Assembly (NCBI RefSeq): GCF_001651875.1 | Contig: NZ_LNQB01000068.1 | Location: forward strand, 1 to 64,000 | Reading direction: 5' to 3' | Length of the DNA: 64,000 nucleotides | Source of the DNA: Sinorhizobium saheli | Lineage (GTDB): Bacteria; Pseudomonadota; Alphaproteobacteria; Rhizobiales; Rhizobiaceae | Shown: positions 8,172-16,820 of the stretch, one piece after another | Layout: each line of letters begins with the position of its first letter | Position numbering within the stretch: position 1 is the first letter of the stretch | Translations under genes and position numbers: made by a program | Notes under the pieces: generated by a model | What the model was told of the DNA's origin: nothing | Databases searched by the model: none | Seen by the model: only the letters and a program-made list of their open reading frames with translations

Positions 8172-9680
8172 TCAGCCTTGGCGGCCGCGGTTGTCGGCGC
8201 GGCGCATGCCCCGGCCGTCTTCGCGGCGATTGCCGGGCTCCTGGCGCCGGCCATCATGCTTCGGCCCCGGGCGGCCGTGGTGCTTCTTGGCGTCGTGATT
8301 GCGGTTGCCTTCCGACCGGGCATCCTGGTGGCCGTGGCCCGCGGCGCGGTGATCGCGGCGCTCGTGCTTCTGCGGGCGGTCTTCGCGCAGAAGCTCGTCG
8401 CCGGCAAAGCCCGCCGCCGCCGGTTCCCGTGCCGGCCGCTTGCCGCGTTGGTTGCCGCGCTGATTGCCGCCTTGGCGCTCGCCGCCATTGCCGCGATGCT
8501 GGCCGTTGCCGCGACCGCCGCGCCCCTTGGACGGGCGCGCCTGGTCGGCCGGCGCCTCGCCGCTGGCAACGGCGATCTCGATGCCCATCAGTCTCTCGAT
8601 GTCGCGCAGCAGCCGGATTTCGTCCGGCGTGCAGAAGGCGATCGCGACGCCGTCGCGGCCGTTACGCGCCGTGCGGCCGATGCGATGGACATAGGCATCC
8701 GGCACTTCCGGCAGGTCGTAGTTGTAGACGTGCGTGACCCCCGGAATGTCGATGCCCCGGGCGGCGACGTCGGTTGCGACAAGCACGCGGATTTCGCCGT
8801 CGCGGAAAGCCTTCAGCGCGCGCTCGCGCTGGTTCTGGCTCTTGTTGCCGTGGATGGAGGCGGCCTTGAAGCCGACATGGTCGAGATGCTTCATCAGCTT
8901 CTCCGCACCGTGCTTGGTGCGGCTGAAGATCAGCGACAGACCGTCGGGATTGCTGGTGAGCGACTGCTTGAGAATCTGCGTCTTCAGGTCCTTGCCGGGC
9001 ACGAAATGCACGTACTGCTCGACCTTGTCGGCCGCCTTGCCGGGCGGCGTCACTTCGACCTTGAGCGGGTCGGTCAGGTACTCGCCGGCAAGCTCGGCGA
9101 TCTGCTTCGGCATCGTCGCGGAGAAGAGCAGCGTCTGGCGGTTTTTCGGCACCAGCTTCGAAATCTTGCGCAGGTCGTGGATGAAGCCGAGGTCAAGCAT
9201 CTGGTCGGCCTCGTCGAGGACGAGATAGCGCCCTTGCGTCAGCGTCACCGCCTTGCGGGCGACGAGGTCGAGCAGGCGGCCGGGAGTCGCGACGAGGATG
9301 TCGACGCCGCGGGCGAGCTGTTCGGTCTGCTTATTGATCGAAACGCCACCGACGACGAGGCCGATCTTGAGCGGCGTGTTCTTGACGAAGAGCCTCAGAT
9401 TGGTGGCGATCTGGTTGACGAGTTCACGCGTCGGCGCAAGCACCAGCGCGCGGATGTTTCGCGGATCGGCGCGGCGGCCGTCGGCAAGGAGTTTTTCGAT
9501 CATCGGCAGGCCGAATGCGGCCGTCTTGCCGGTGCCGGTCTGGGCGAGGCCGATGAGATCATGGCCTTTGAGGACGAGCGGAATCGCCTGCGTCTGGATG
9601 GGCGTCGGCTTGTCGAAGCCATTGGCGGAGAGGGTCGCCAGGATCTGCTCGGAGAGGCCAAGCTCTTTAAATGTGGACAA
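8172..9680 (-). CDS. DEAD-box ATP-dependent RNA helicase (RhlE/CsdA type)
   Basis: This 502-aa cytoplasmic RNA helicase carries the full motif set: Q motif in GFDKPTPIQTQAIP, AQTGTGKTAAF (Walker A), PTRELVNQ, VATPGRLLD, VLDEADQML (DEAD), LFSATMP, VATDVAARGIDI and HRIGRTAR. The last 110 or so residues are a Gly/Arg/Gln/His-rich basic tail likely to bind RNA. A TTG start at 9680 with AAAGG 8 bases upstream gives (M)STFKELGLS, the normal N-terminus. The frame to 9734 would add 18 atypical residues. Helicases of this group help ribosome assembly and mRNA turnover, often in the cold. Gene-level assignment (rhlE or deaD) is uncertain. Confidence 0.93.
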   Translation of the reverse strand: MSTFKELGLSEQILATLSANGFDKPTPIQTQAIPLVLKGHDLIGLAQTGTGKTAAFGLPMIEKLLADGRRADPRNIRALVLAPTRELVNQIATNLRLFVKNTPLKIGLVVGGVSINKQTEQLARGVDILVATPGRLLDLVARKAVTLTQGRYLVLDEADQMLDLGFIHDLRKISKLVPKNRQTLLFSATMPKQIAELAGEYLTDPLKVEVTPPGKAADKVEQYVHFVPGKDLKTQILKQSLTSNPDGLSLIFSRTKHGAEKLMKHLDHVGFKAASIHGNKSQNQRERALKAFRDGEIRVLVATDVAARGIDIPGVTHVYNYDLPEVPDAYVHRIGRTARNGRDGVAIAFCTPDEIRLLRDIERLMGIEIAVASGEAPADQARPSKGRGGRGNGQHRGNGGERQGGNQRGNQRGKRPAREPAAAGFAGDELLREDRPQKHERRDHRAAGHGHQDARSEGNRNHDAKKHHGRPGPKHDGRRQEPGNRREDGRGMRRADNRGRQG

Positions 9681-10382
9681 GGGATATACCTTTCGGGGGC
9701 GCCAAACACATCCGCCGGAATCGCTCACATGCAATTCCGGTGTCGTCTGGCGTCAAGAACCCCGCGTGAATTGGGAACTTGTGGGTTAAGGAAAGTCGTC
9801 AAGCGCCTGTGCTGCCGCTGATCGCGGCGATGTTCGCGCATTCCTTCTTCACGGCTCAATAGTCATTGCCGAGGGCGCGCTCACGCGGCGGCCGGAAGGT
9901 GACGCGGGCTTTAGATCGTCGTTTTGGCTCGGAAAGTCAAGCTGCATCTTTTCGCACTCGCGAAATCTCACGCAACCCGGGCGAGGGCAGGCTCGAAATC
10001 TGCCTCCCGGCGGGCACCCGCTTATCCGGCGATCGCCGATGCGCGCAGGCTTCACATCGCAGATGAAAGCCTTGCAGAAGAAACGTCCGAGCGTACAATC
10101 TGCCCTCTCGGCCTTAGCGTTTTCGGGCACTTTTGGCTGCTGACGGCCTGGTGCGACTTGCGCCCAGGATTCCGCGTCTTCCGGGTCGACCGGCTCCGCC
10201 CAACACGGGTCGGGAGCGGTACGAGCCGGCACGCAGCCTTCATGCCTGTCTTGTCCCGAATGGTGCTGGGGCGCGCGACATCGCATGCGAAAGATTCGCG
10301 GGAAAAGGGAACATGACGCGGCTCACCTTGTTTCGCCCATGTCCGCCGACCTATCTGCCACCCGAGATACGAGGAGAAAATA
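9681..10382. other. 702-bp intergenic region without a convincing gene
   Basis: It lies between the divergent helicase and host-attachment genes, so both promoters should be here. Frames on either strand (for example 9924-10316 plus and 10052-10624 minus) have unusual composition, no good ribosome binding site and no recognisable domain. No strong hairpin with a T tract, tRNA or long repeat was seen. A small RNA or long leader is possible but not supported. Confidence 0.5.
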
Positions 10383-10835
10383 GTGCGGAACCGGATTTGG
10401 ATACTGGCAGCCGATGGAAACACGGCGCACATCGTCAAGGACGTCAACTTGCTGAAGGACGGACGCCAGCAGCCGGAAGTGGAGACATTCCAAATCGAGA
10501 CCAAACGCCGCCAGGACATCATGGCCGACAAGCCCGGCCGCAGCCACTCGTCGGTCGGCTTCGGCCGCTCGGCCATGGAATACAGCAGCGATCCGGTCCG
10601 CGAGGAGCAGCACCGCTTCGCCATGGAGATCGCCGGAAAACTCGACCACTACGCGCATGAGCACGCCTTCGAGAACCTCGTGATCTGCGCGGCCCCGAAA
10701 ACCCTGGGCGACCTCAGGAAGTTGCTTTCCAATCAGGTCAAGGAAAAGACCTTGGCCGAGATCGATCGCAACTGCGTGGCAGTGCCGACCGACCAGTTGA
10801 TCGCGACGGTCAAGGCCGTGGTGTTTCCCGGCTAG
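10383..10835 (+). CDS. Host attachment family protein
   Basis: This 150-aa protein belongs to the host-attachment family (Host_attach), named after Agrobacterium/Rhizobium proteins linked with binding to plant cells. It starts with GTG (RNRIWILAADGNTAHIV) 7 bases after AGGAG. Family marks are the early WILAADG strand, the middle RSHSSVGFGRSAMEYSSDP and the late NLVICAAPKTLGDLR. It has no signal peptide or membrane helix, so a direct surface role is doubtful. It stands alone between a helicase gene and a GCAGCGACC-type repeat. The function is poorly defined throughout the family. Confidence 0.82.
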   Translation: MRNRIWILAADGNTAHIVKDVNLLKDGRQQPEVETFQIETKRRQDIMADKPGRSHSSVGFGRSAMEYSSDPVREEQHRFAMEIAGKLDHYAHEHAFENLVICAAPKTLGDLRKLLSNQVKEKTLAEIDRNCVAVPTDQLIATVKAVVFPG

Positions 10836-10847
10836 AGCCCCCTACTG

Positions 10848-10936
10848 CATGTCTCCTTTAAGGACAAGGACGTGCAGCAATTCAAAGTCCTGCAGCGACC
10901 TTTGCGCGTCGATAAAACGCGCGGCGCCGTAGTCCC
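10848..10936. repeat. Short RIME-like repeat, GCAGCGACCTTTGCGCG family (copy 1)
   Basis: About 90 bases abutting the stop codon of mnmD. It contains CTACTGCATGTCTCCTTTAA, then TGCAGCGACCTTTGCGCGTC and ACGCGCGGCGCCGTAG. The same order recurs at 30828-30912 and, more degraded, at 12895-12955 and 49069-49134. It is intergenic in every case. Confidence 0.75.
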
Positions 10937-11656
10937 TCACGGCTTGTCGCCGCGCAGCATCTCGCGCTTTCCGGCAAAGCCCGGAAGTCGTTCGACGCCG
11001 AAGCCGGCTGCCGTGAGGTTGCGACGCACGAAACCGGCGGCGGCATAGGTCGCGAAGGTGCCGCCGGAGACGGTCCTGGCGAAGACCAGTCGCATCAGCT
11101 CCTCGGACCACATGTCCGGATTGCGGGATGGCGCGAAGCCGTCGAGATACCAGGCATCGAAGGTTTCAGGCGACGCGGCGAGGCCTTCGAGCGCGGGGCC
11201 AATGACGACCGAGAGCCGCACCGTCTCGCTGAAGTCGATATCGACGCGGCCCTCTGGCGTTCGCGGCCAACGGGCGACGAGCGACTGCCGCTCCGCATCG
11301 ATCTCCGGCCAGTGGCAAAGCGCCCGATCGATATCGGCGGCGCGCAGCGGAAATCGTTCGAAGGAGATGAAGTGGAGGCGCTTGCCGGCGGCCGGCAGTT
11401 CCTTCCACCGTCGCCAGGTTTCCGAGAAATTGAGACCGGTGCCGAAGCCGAGTTCTCCGATCGTGAAGGTGCCGGCTGCGCGCCAGCGCTCGGGCAGCCT
11501 GTTGCCGGCGAGGAAGACATGGCCGCATTCGAGCCGCCCGTCCGTGCGGCAATAAAAGTGATCGCCAAATTCCCGTGAATAGGGCATATCGCCGTCGTGC
11601 CATTCGAGGCTTTGCCGCGATGGCGGATGGCTCTGGCTGAGGTCGCTTCCCGTCAT
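10937..11656 (-). CDS. mnmD: tRNA (5-methylaminomethyl-2-thiouridine)(34)-methyltransferase MnmD
   Basis: This 239-aa protein matches the N-terminal methyltransferase half of bifunctional E. coli MnmC (DUF752). It has LEWHDGDMPYSREFGDHFY at the start, the SAM-binding motif TFTIGELGFGTGLNFSETW, WYLDGFAPSRNPDMWSEEL in the middle and GGTFATYAAAGFVRRNL near the end. It would finish the wobble uridine of certain tRNAs as mnm5s2U by methylating the aminomethyl group. The ATG at 11656 fits the family N-terminus. The longer frame to 12070 is a shadow of the neighbour. It is divergent, 39 bases apart, from an FAD oxidoreductase resembling the other half of MnmC. Confidence 0.88.
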   Translation of the reverse strand: MTGSDLSQSHPPSRQSLEWHDGDMPYSREFGDHFYCRTDGRLECGHVFLAGNRLPERWRAAGTFTIGELGFGTGLNFSETWRRWKELPAAGKRLHFISFERFPLRAADIDRALCHWPEIDAERQSLVARWPRTPEGRVDIDFSETVRLSVVIGPALEGLAASPETFDAWYLDGFAPSRNPDMWSEELMRLVFARTVSGGTFATYAAAGFVRRNLTAAGFGVERLPGFAGKREMLRGDKP

Positions 11657-11695
11657 GGAGATGCGGATAGTTCTCCGGCCCGAAAAGGTCAATCG

Positions 11696-12826
11696 ATGAG
11701 TGAAGTTCTGATCGTCGGCGGCGGGGTCATGGGGCTCTGGGCCGCGTTGATGGCCGGCCGGGCAGGCCTCGAGACGCGCCTCATCGAGCGCGGGCGGATC
11801 GGCGCCGGCGCGAGTGGCGGCCTGCTCGGGGCCCTCATGCCGCACATGCCTGACCGCTGGAACGCGAAGAAGCAATTGCAGTTCGATGCCCTCGTCGCGC
11901 TCGAAGGCGAGATCGCCGCGCTCGAGTCGGCGACGGGCGTGTCTGCCGGCTACCGGCGCTGCGGTCGGATCATGCCGCTCGGCAAGCCGCATCTGCGCGA
12001 CATCGCGCTCGCTCACGAGCAGGATGCGGCGCGGCACTGGATCGCCGGCGAGCGGCGGTTCCACTGGCACGTCCGCGACGGCGAAGCCGACGGCTGGCCG
12101 ACGGCCGATTCAGCACCCTTCGGTGTCGTCCATGACACGCTCGCCGCGAGGGTGGCGCCGCGACGCCTGCTTGCGACGCTCCGGGCGGCGCTCGAGCAAC
12201 TACCGCATGTCCGGATCGAAGAGGGCGCCGATGTCGTCGCGATCGACCCGGAGCGCGGCCGCGCCTCGCTTGGCGACGGGCGCGTGCTGACGTTCGATCG
12301 CTGCATCCTTGCCGCGGGCGTCGAGAGCTTCGCCTTCCTGGACCGGTTGTCGGAGCGGCGGCGGGCGCCGAGCGGCAGCGCGGTGAAAGGCCAGGCGGCG
12401 CTGCTCAGGGCCGATATCGATCCCGCGACGCCGATCATCTTCACCGACGGGCTCTATATCGTTGCCCATGAAAACGGCCACGTCGCCGTCGGCAGCACCA
12501 GCGAGAACGCGTTCGACGAGCCGCACTCCACCGACGGGCAGCTGGATGCGCTGATCGAGCGGGCGGCCGCCCTGGCGCCCGTGCTGCGCCACGCGCCGGT
12601 GATCGAGCGCTGGGCGGGGCTGCGTCCGAAGGCGGCGGGCCGCGAACCCATGGTCGGCCGCCATCCAGACCACGAAAGGCTGTTCGTGCTGACCGGCGGC
12701 TTCAAGGTCAGTTTCGGCCTGGCGCATGTCCTCGCGCGAATCGTGGTCGACGAGATTGCCGGGCGGCCGACGGGCGACCTGCCCGACAGTTTCGCGTGTG
12801 CCCGTCACATCGCTGCCCTGCGCTAG
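11696..12826 (+). CDS. FAD-dependent oxidoreductase, DAO family (MnmC C-domain-like)
   Basis: This 376-aa flavoprotein has the Rossmann dinucleotide motif VLIVGGGVMGLWAALMAGRAG at its start, RGRIGAGASGGLLGALMPHM after it, and the DAO closing pattern GLRPKAAGREPMVGRHPD with LFVLTGGFKVSFGLA. Its relatives include glycine and D-amino-acid oxidases, ThiO and the oxidase half of MnmC, which removes carboxymethyl from cmnm5U in tRNA. Sharing a 39-bp divergent promoter region with mnmD makes the tRNA role plausible. Context and family similarity suggest it, but sequence alone cannot exclude a free amino-acid oxidase. Confidence 0.8.
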   Translation: MSEVLIVGGGVMGLWAALMAGRAGLETRLIERGRIGAGASGGLLGALMPHMPDRWNAKKQLQFDALVALEGEIAALESATGVSAGYRRCGRIMPLGKPHLRDIALAHEQDAARHWIAGERRFHWHVRDGEADGWPTADSAPFGVVHDTLAARVAPRRLLATLRAALEQLPHVRIEEGADVVAIDPERGRASLGDGRVLTFDRCILAAGVESFAFLDRLSERRRAPSGSAVKGQAALLRADIDPATPIIFTDGLYIVAHENGHVAVGSTSENAFDEPHSTDGQLDALIERAAALAPVLRHAPVIERWAGLRPKAAGREPMVGRHPDHERLFVLTGGFKVSFGLAHVLARIVVDEIAGRPTGDLPDSFACARHIAALR

Positions 12827-12894
12827 CCTTCGGTCTTGGGCCCGCGACGGGCGGCCTTTCGACCGCATGGCTCCGGGGATCGGGCCGGTTCATC

Positions 12895-12955
12895 ATGCAG
12901 CCTCTCAAGGTGCAACGACGACCTTTGCACGTCCGATCAGAGGCGCGGCGCGGCA
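12895..12955. repeat. GCAGCGACC-type repeat, degraded copy
   Basis: TCATGCAGCCTCTCAAGGTG, GACGACCTTTGCACGTCCGA and GGCGCGGCGCGGCAC follow the same order as the clearer copy at 10848-10936. It sits just upstream of the puuE promoter region. Confidence 0.55.
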
Positions 12956-13020
12956 CGTCATTTTCATCTCGACAATCCGCTTCGCGGTGATACCGTTCCG
13001 GAAAGATCGAAGGTGATTTC

Positions 13021-13950
13021 ATGACGGAAAAATCCTACCCGCGCGACCTCGTCGGCTATGGCCGCACGCCGCCGCGACCGCACTGGCCGGGCGATGCGCG
13101 CATCGCCGTACAGTTCGTCCTGAACTACGAAGAGGGCGGCGAGAGCTCAATTCTCGATGGCGATCCTGCCTCGGAAAGCCTCCTGTCCGAGATCGTCGGC
13201 GCCCAGCCCTGGCCGGGGCAGCGCAACCTCAACATGGAGTCGATCTACGAATACGGCGCGCGCGCCGGCTTCTGGCGCCTGTGGCGGATGTTCACGAGCC
13301 GGGGCGTGACGCTGACGGTCTATGGCGTGACGCTCGCCATGGCGCGCAATCCGGAGGCGGTCGCGGCGATGAAGGAGGCGGGCTGGGAGATCGCCAGCCA
13401 CGGCCTGCGCTGGCTCGAATACAAGGATTTTCCGGAAGAGGTCGAACGGCAGCACATCCGCGAGGTGGTGCGGCTGCACACGGAACTCACCGGCGAACGG
13501 CCGCTCGGCATCTACCAGGGCAAGCCCTCGGTCAACACGCTGAAGCTCGTCCTCGAGGAGGGCGGTTTCCTCTATTCCTGCGATTCCTACGCGGACGAGC
13601 TTCCCTACTGGGTGCCGGGGCTGACGCCCGACAAGCCGCATCTCATCATTCCCTACACGCTCGACGCCAACGACATGCGTTTTGCGACCAATCAGGGTTT
13701 CAACTCGGGCGACCAGTTCTTCACCTATCTCAAGGACACCTTCGACTTCCTCTACGCCGAGGGCAGGGAAGGCAGCCCGAAGATGATGAATGTGGGGCTC
13801 CATTGCCGCCTCGTCGGCCGGCCCGGCCGCGCAGCGGCGCTCGCCCGCTTCATCGATTACGTGACGTCGCACGAGAAGGTCTGGGTGCCGCGCCGCATCG
13901 ACATCGCGCGCCACTGGTATGAGCATCACAAGCCCGAAGGAGCGCGCTGA
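13021..13950 (+). CDS. puuE: Allantoinase PuuE (polysaccharide-deacetylase fold)
   Basis: This 309-aa cytoplasmic enzyme hydrolyses allantoin to allantoate. It belongs to the metal-independent PuuE allantoinases, which use the NodB-like fold rather than the amidohydrolase fold. Recognition marks are YPRDLVGYGRTPPRPHWPG at the N-terminus, FVLNYEEGGE, ASHGLRWLEYKDF and the late MNVGLHCRLVGRPGR. It is the first gene of a four-gene plus-strand run for urate breakdown, and its stop overlaps the start of uraD by one base. The ATG at 13021 is the only sensible start. Confidence 0.94.
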   Translation: MTEKSYPRDLVGYGRTPPRPHWPGDARIAVQFVLNYEEGGESSILDGDPASESLLSEIVGAQPWPGQRNLNMESIYEYGARAGFWRLWRMFTSRGVTLTVYGVTLAMARNPEAVAAMKEAGWEIASHGLRWLEYKDFPEEVERQHIREVVRLHTELTGERPLGIYQGKPSVNTLKLVLEEGGFLYSCDSYADELPYWVPGLTPDKPHLIIPYTLDANDMRFATNQGFNSGDQFFTYLKDTFDFLYAEGREGSPKMMNVGLHCRLVGRPGRAAALARFIDYVTSHEKVWVPRRIDIARHWYEHHKPEGAR

Positions 13951-14453
13951 TGTCCGAGCGCGAGGATTTCGTCCGCCGCTTCGGCGGCGTCTTCGAGCAT
14001 TCGCCCTGGGTTGCGGAACGGGCCTTCGATCGCGCGGCCTCCGTAGGGCTGACGGCCGGCAATGTCCATTCGGCGCTTTGCAACGCCTTTCGCGCGGCCT
14101 CGCCCGCCGAGCGGCGCGCGGTGTTGCGCGCCCATCCGGATCTCGCCGGCAAGCTGGCGCTCGCGGGCAAGCTCACCGCCGCTTCGACGGTCGAGCAGGC
14201 ATCGGCGGGACTCGACCGCCTGTCGCCCGAGGAGCACCAGCGCTTCACCGAGCTCAACGCGGCCTATATGAAGAAATTCGGCTTTCCCTTCATCATCGCG
14301 GTGAAGGGATTGACGAAGGAGGACATCCTCGCCGCCTTCGAAAGGCGCATTGACAATTCCCCGGAAGAGGAATTTGAAACCGCTTGCGCGCAGGTGGAGC
14401 AGATCGCCCGCCTGCGGCTTCGTTCCATGCTTCCGGGAGAAGATAATGCCTGA
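13950..14453 (+). CDS. uraD: 2-oxo-4-hydroxy-4-carboxy-5-ureidoimidazoline (OHCU) decarboxylase
   Basis: This 167-aa all-helical enzyme performs the last step from urate to S-allantoin by decarboxylating OHCU. It shows FVRRFGGVFEHSPWVAERAF at the start, the active-site segment LRAHPDLAGK (His and nearby residues), and KKFGFPFIIAVKGLTK near the end, all diagnostic. The TGATG overlap with puuE suggests translational coupling. 84 bases then separate it from allA. Together with UraH and PuuD in this window it completes urate to allantoin. Confidence 0.95.
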   Translation: MSEREDFVRRFGGVFEHSPWVAERAFDRAASVGLTAGNVHSALCNAFRAASPAERRAVLRAHPDLAGKLALAGKLTAASTVEQASAGLDRLSPEEHQRFTELNAAYMKKFGFPFIIAVKGLTKEDILAAFERRIDNSPEEEFETACAQVEQIARLRLRSMLPGEDNA

Positions 14454-14537
14454 TGCCCGTCCCGACCGATCCATATGCGCAACCGGGGTGTCTCCTTGTC
14501 CCGGTGCCGAAGGGCCGCGCGTCGGACTGACGGCCTG

Positions 14538-15029
14538 ATGTCTCGCATGCTTTCGATCGAGCCCCTGACGAAGGAGGCTTTTGCACCGTTCGGCAGCGTC
14601 ATCGAGACCGACCGGGCGTCGATGCGCCTCATCAACGGCGGCAATACCGAACGGTTTCATGCGCTGGCGCGGGTAGACGTCGTCGGTGCCGGTGCCATCA
14701 TCAACATCTTTCGCGGCCAGCCGCGGGCCTTCCCCTATGCGCTCGCGATGATGGAGCGTCATCCGCTCGGCAGCCAGAGTTTTTCGCCGGTGGATGACCG
14801 GCCCTGGCTGGTGGTGGTCGCCGCGGACGAGGGCGGCCGGCCGGGCCGGCCGCGGGTCTTCCTGGCGAGCGGCCGGCAGGGGGTCAATTACGGCCGCAAT
14901 GTCTGGCATCATCCGTTGATGGCCCTCGGCGCCGCCAGCGACTTCATCGTCGTCGACCGTGAAGCGCCGGGCGACAATCTCGAGGAGTTCTTCTACGACG
15001 AGGCTTTCGTCATTCCCGATCCGCTTTGA
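14538..15029 (+). CDS. allA: Ureidoglycolate lyase
   Basis: This 163-aa enzyme of the AllA family splits ureidoglycolate to glyoxylate and urea. It carries [14 protein letters not shown] at the N-terminus, [15 protein letters not shown], the metal/active-site region [12 protein letters not shown] and late [16 protein letters not shown], all typical. ATG at 14538 (MSRML) or 14547 could start it. The enzyme that would feed it, allantoicase, is not in this window, so ureidoglycolate must come from a gene elsewhere. uraH begins 11 bases after its stop. Confidence 0.93.
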   Translation: MSRMLSIEPLTKEAFAPFGSVIETDRASMRLINGGNTERFHALARVDVVGAGAIINIFRGQPRAFPYALAMMERHPLGSQSFSPVDDRPWLVVVAADEGGRPGRPRVFLASGRQGVNYGRNVWHHPLMALGAASDFIVVDREAPGDNLEEFFYDEAFVIPDPL

Positions 15030-15040
15030 AGGAAAGAACG

Positions 15041-15403
15041 ATGAGCAAGACCGGCCGTCTCACGACCCATGTTCTCGACACCGCGCTCGGCAAGCCGGCT
15101 CAAGGCCTGAAGATCGATCTCTATCGGCTCGAAGGCGAGGAGCGGCGGCTGATCCGCAGCGTCCGCACCAATAGCGACGGGCGCGTCGACGGGCCGATGA
15201 TCGAGGGCGCCGGTTTCACGGCGGGGAATTACGAACTGGTCTTTTACGCCGGCGACTATCTCCGCGCGGCAGGCCTCGCCCTTCCCGAGCCTGCCTTCCT
15301 CGATCTCATCCCGTTGCGGTTCGGGATCGCCGATCCCGAGAGCCACTATCACGTGCCGCTGCTCCTCTCACCCTACGGCTATTCGACCTATCGCGGCAGT
15401 TGA
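15041..15403 (+). CDS. uraH: 5-hydroxyisourate hydrolase (transthyretin-like)
   Basis: This 120-aa protein converts 5-hydroxyisourate, the product of PuuD, to OHCU. It has [18 protein letters not shown] at the N-terminus, a central Arg in [14 protein letters not shown], and the C-terminal signature [18 protein letters not shown], with the catalytic His/Arg/Tyr-Arg-Gly-Ser set present. Start at 15041 with GGAAAG seven bases upstream. It is the last gene of puuE-uraD-allA-uraH, and the inverted repeat downstream at 15424-15482 may end the transcript. No Sec/Tat signal is seen, so it should be cytoplasmic. Confidence 0.95.
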   Translation: MSKTGRLTTHVLDTALGKPAQGLKIDLYRLEGEERRLIRSVRTNSDGRVDGPMIEGAGFTAGNYELVFYAGDYLRAAGLALPEPAFLDLIPLRFGIADPESHYHVPLLLSPYGYSTYRGS

Positions 15404-15423
15404 GGAGTTGGGGAAAACCGCGC

Positions 15424-15482
15424 AGGAAGAGCCTTTCAGCCCAAGGACTTGGGCTGGCTGAATTCCTGTGGCAAGCACCGGA
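15424..15482. repeat. Palindromic repeat, inverted copy of the element at 7985-8050
   Basis: Read on the minus strand this matches the 7985-8050 element closely: GTGCTTGCCACAGGAATTCA, then the palindrome AGCCCAAGTCCTTGGGCT, then GAAAGGCTCTT. The palindrome itself is 15438-15455 on the plus strand. It lies between the convergent uraH and hydroxy-acid oxidase genes, where it could act as a bidirectional terminator. A further partial GCATGTCC-type repeat lies at about 15500-15537. Confidence 0.75.
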
Positions 15483-15569
15483 TTGAGGAGGGGAGCCTGC
15501 TGCATGTCCGCTCAAATCGACCTAAAGAGATGCAGCAAACGACCGGGGCTACCTGCTCGGTGACCCACC

Positions 15570-16706
15570 CTACTCCGCGATGATATCGCGGCCGACGTCG
15601 GTGATGCGGCGCTTGCCGCAGAGCGCCATGGTGATGTCCATCTCCTTGCGGATGATGTCGAGCGCGAGGGTCACGCCTTCCTTGCCCATGGCGCCGAGGC
15701 CGTAGAGGAAGGGACGGCCGATGAAGGTGCCCTTGGCGCCGAGCGCGATCGCCTTCAGCACGTCCTGGCCCGAGCGGATGCCGCCGTCGAGATGCACCTC
15801 GATTTGATCCCCGACCGCATCGACGATCTTCGGCAGCATGCTGATCGAGGAATGCGCCCCGTCGAGCTGGCGGCCGCCGTGGTTGGACACCACGATCGCG
15901 TCCGCGCCGGTCTTCGCCGCCATCCTGGCGTCCTCCGGATCGAGAATGCCCTTGAGGATCAGCGGACCGCCCCAGCGCTCCTTGATCCACTCGACATCCT
16001 TCCAGGAAAGCTGCGGATCGAATTGCTCGGCGGTCCAGGAATGGAGCGAGGAAAGCTCGCTCACGCCCTTGGCGTGGCCGACGATGTTGCGGAAGGTGCG
16101 CCGCTTGGTGCCGAGCATCTTCATGCACCAGCGCGGCCGCGTCGCCATCATCCACAGATGCTTCGGCGTCAGCCGCGGCGGCGCCGACAGGCCGTTGCGG
16201 AGATCCTTGTGGCGCTGGCCGAGGATCTGCAGGTCGAGCGTCAGCACCAGTGCCGAGCATTTGGCGGCCTTCGCCCGGTCGATGAGGTCGAGGACGAAGC
16301 CGCGCTCGCGCATCACATAGAGCTGGAACCAGAAGGGCCTGGTGGTGACCGATGCAACGTCCTCGATCGAGCAGATGCTCATGGTCGAGAGCGTGAAGGG
16401 GACTCCATAGGCCTCCGCCGCCTGCGCCGCCAGCATTTCGCCGTCGGCGTGCTGCATGCCGGTCAGGCCGGTCGGAGCGAGCGCCACCGGCATCGACACC
16501 TTCTGGCCGATCATCGTCGTCTCGAGCGAGCGGTTGGTCATGTCGACCAGAACCCGCTGGCGCAGCTTGATCTTGGCAAAATCCTCCTCGTTCGCCCGAT
16601 AGGTTCCCTCGGTCCAGGCGCCGCTGTCGGCATAGTCGAAGAAGAGTTTCGGGACGCGCCGCCTGGCAAGCGCCTTGAGGTCGTGGATGTCGAGGATTTG
16701 CGTCAT
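15570..16706 (-). CDS. FMN-dependent alpha-hydroxy-acid oxidase/dehydrogenase (LldD family)
   Basis: This 378-aa flavoenzyme oxidises a 2-hydroxy acid such as L-lactate or glycolate. It has the N-terminal segment RRVPKLFFDYADSGA, the LAPTGLTGMQHADGE FMN region, the active-site signature VVSNHGGRQLDGA (His acts as base) and LDGGIRSGQDVLKAIALGAK near the C-terminus. The start at 16706 (MTQILDIHDLKALARRR) follows AAGG; an ATG 15 bases upstream is possible. It lies between the ureide genes and guaD, so a role in glyoxylate/glycolate metabolism downstream of AllA is conceivable. Lactate oxidation is equally likely. Confidence 0.88.
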   Translation of the reverse strand: MTQILDIHDLKALARRRVPKLFFDYADSGAWTEGTYRANEEDFAKIKLRQRVLVDMTNRSLETTMIGQKVSMPVALAPTGLTGMQHADGEMLAAQAAEAYGVPFTLSTMSICSIEDVASVTTRPFWFQLYVMRERGFVLDLIDRAKAAKCSALVLTLDLQILGQRHKDLRNGLSAPPRLTPKHLWMMATRPRWCMKMLGTKRRTFRNIVGHAKGVSELSSLHSWTAEQFDPQLSWKDVEWIKERWGGPLILKGILDPEDARMAAKTGADAIVVSNHGGRQLDGAHSSISMLPKIVDAVGDQIEVHLDGGIRSGQDVLKAIALGAKGTFIGRPFLYGLGAMGKEGVTLALDIIRKEMDITMALCGKRRITDVGRDIIAE

Positions 16707-16820
16707 GGGCTCGGCCTTCATCGCTGGATGACTGCCGAGCCCTTACCATTTTTTGACGTGGGTTGTAATAGCCACGGAGGGCAAGAGGTAAAAAAATTTG
16801 ACCTCTCGCCTCGGCGCCTG

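Noticed and set aside
9924-10316. 130-codon frame in the 702-bp gap
   Set aside because: Unusual composition, no ribosome binding site, no domain and overlapping frames on the other strand of equal quality.
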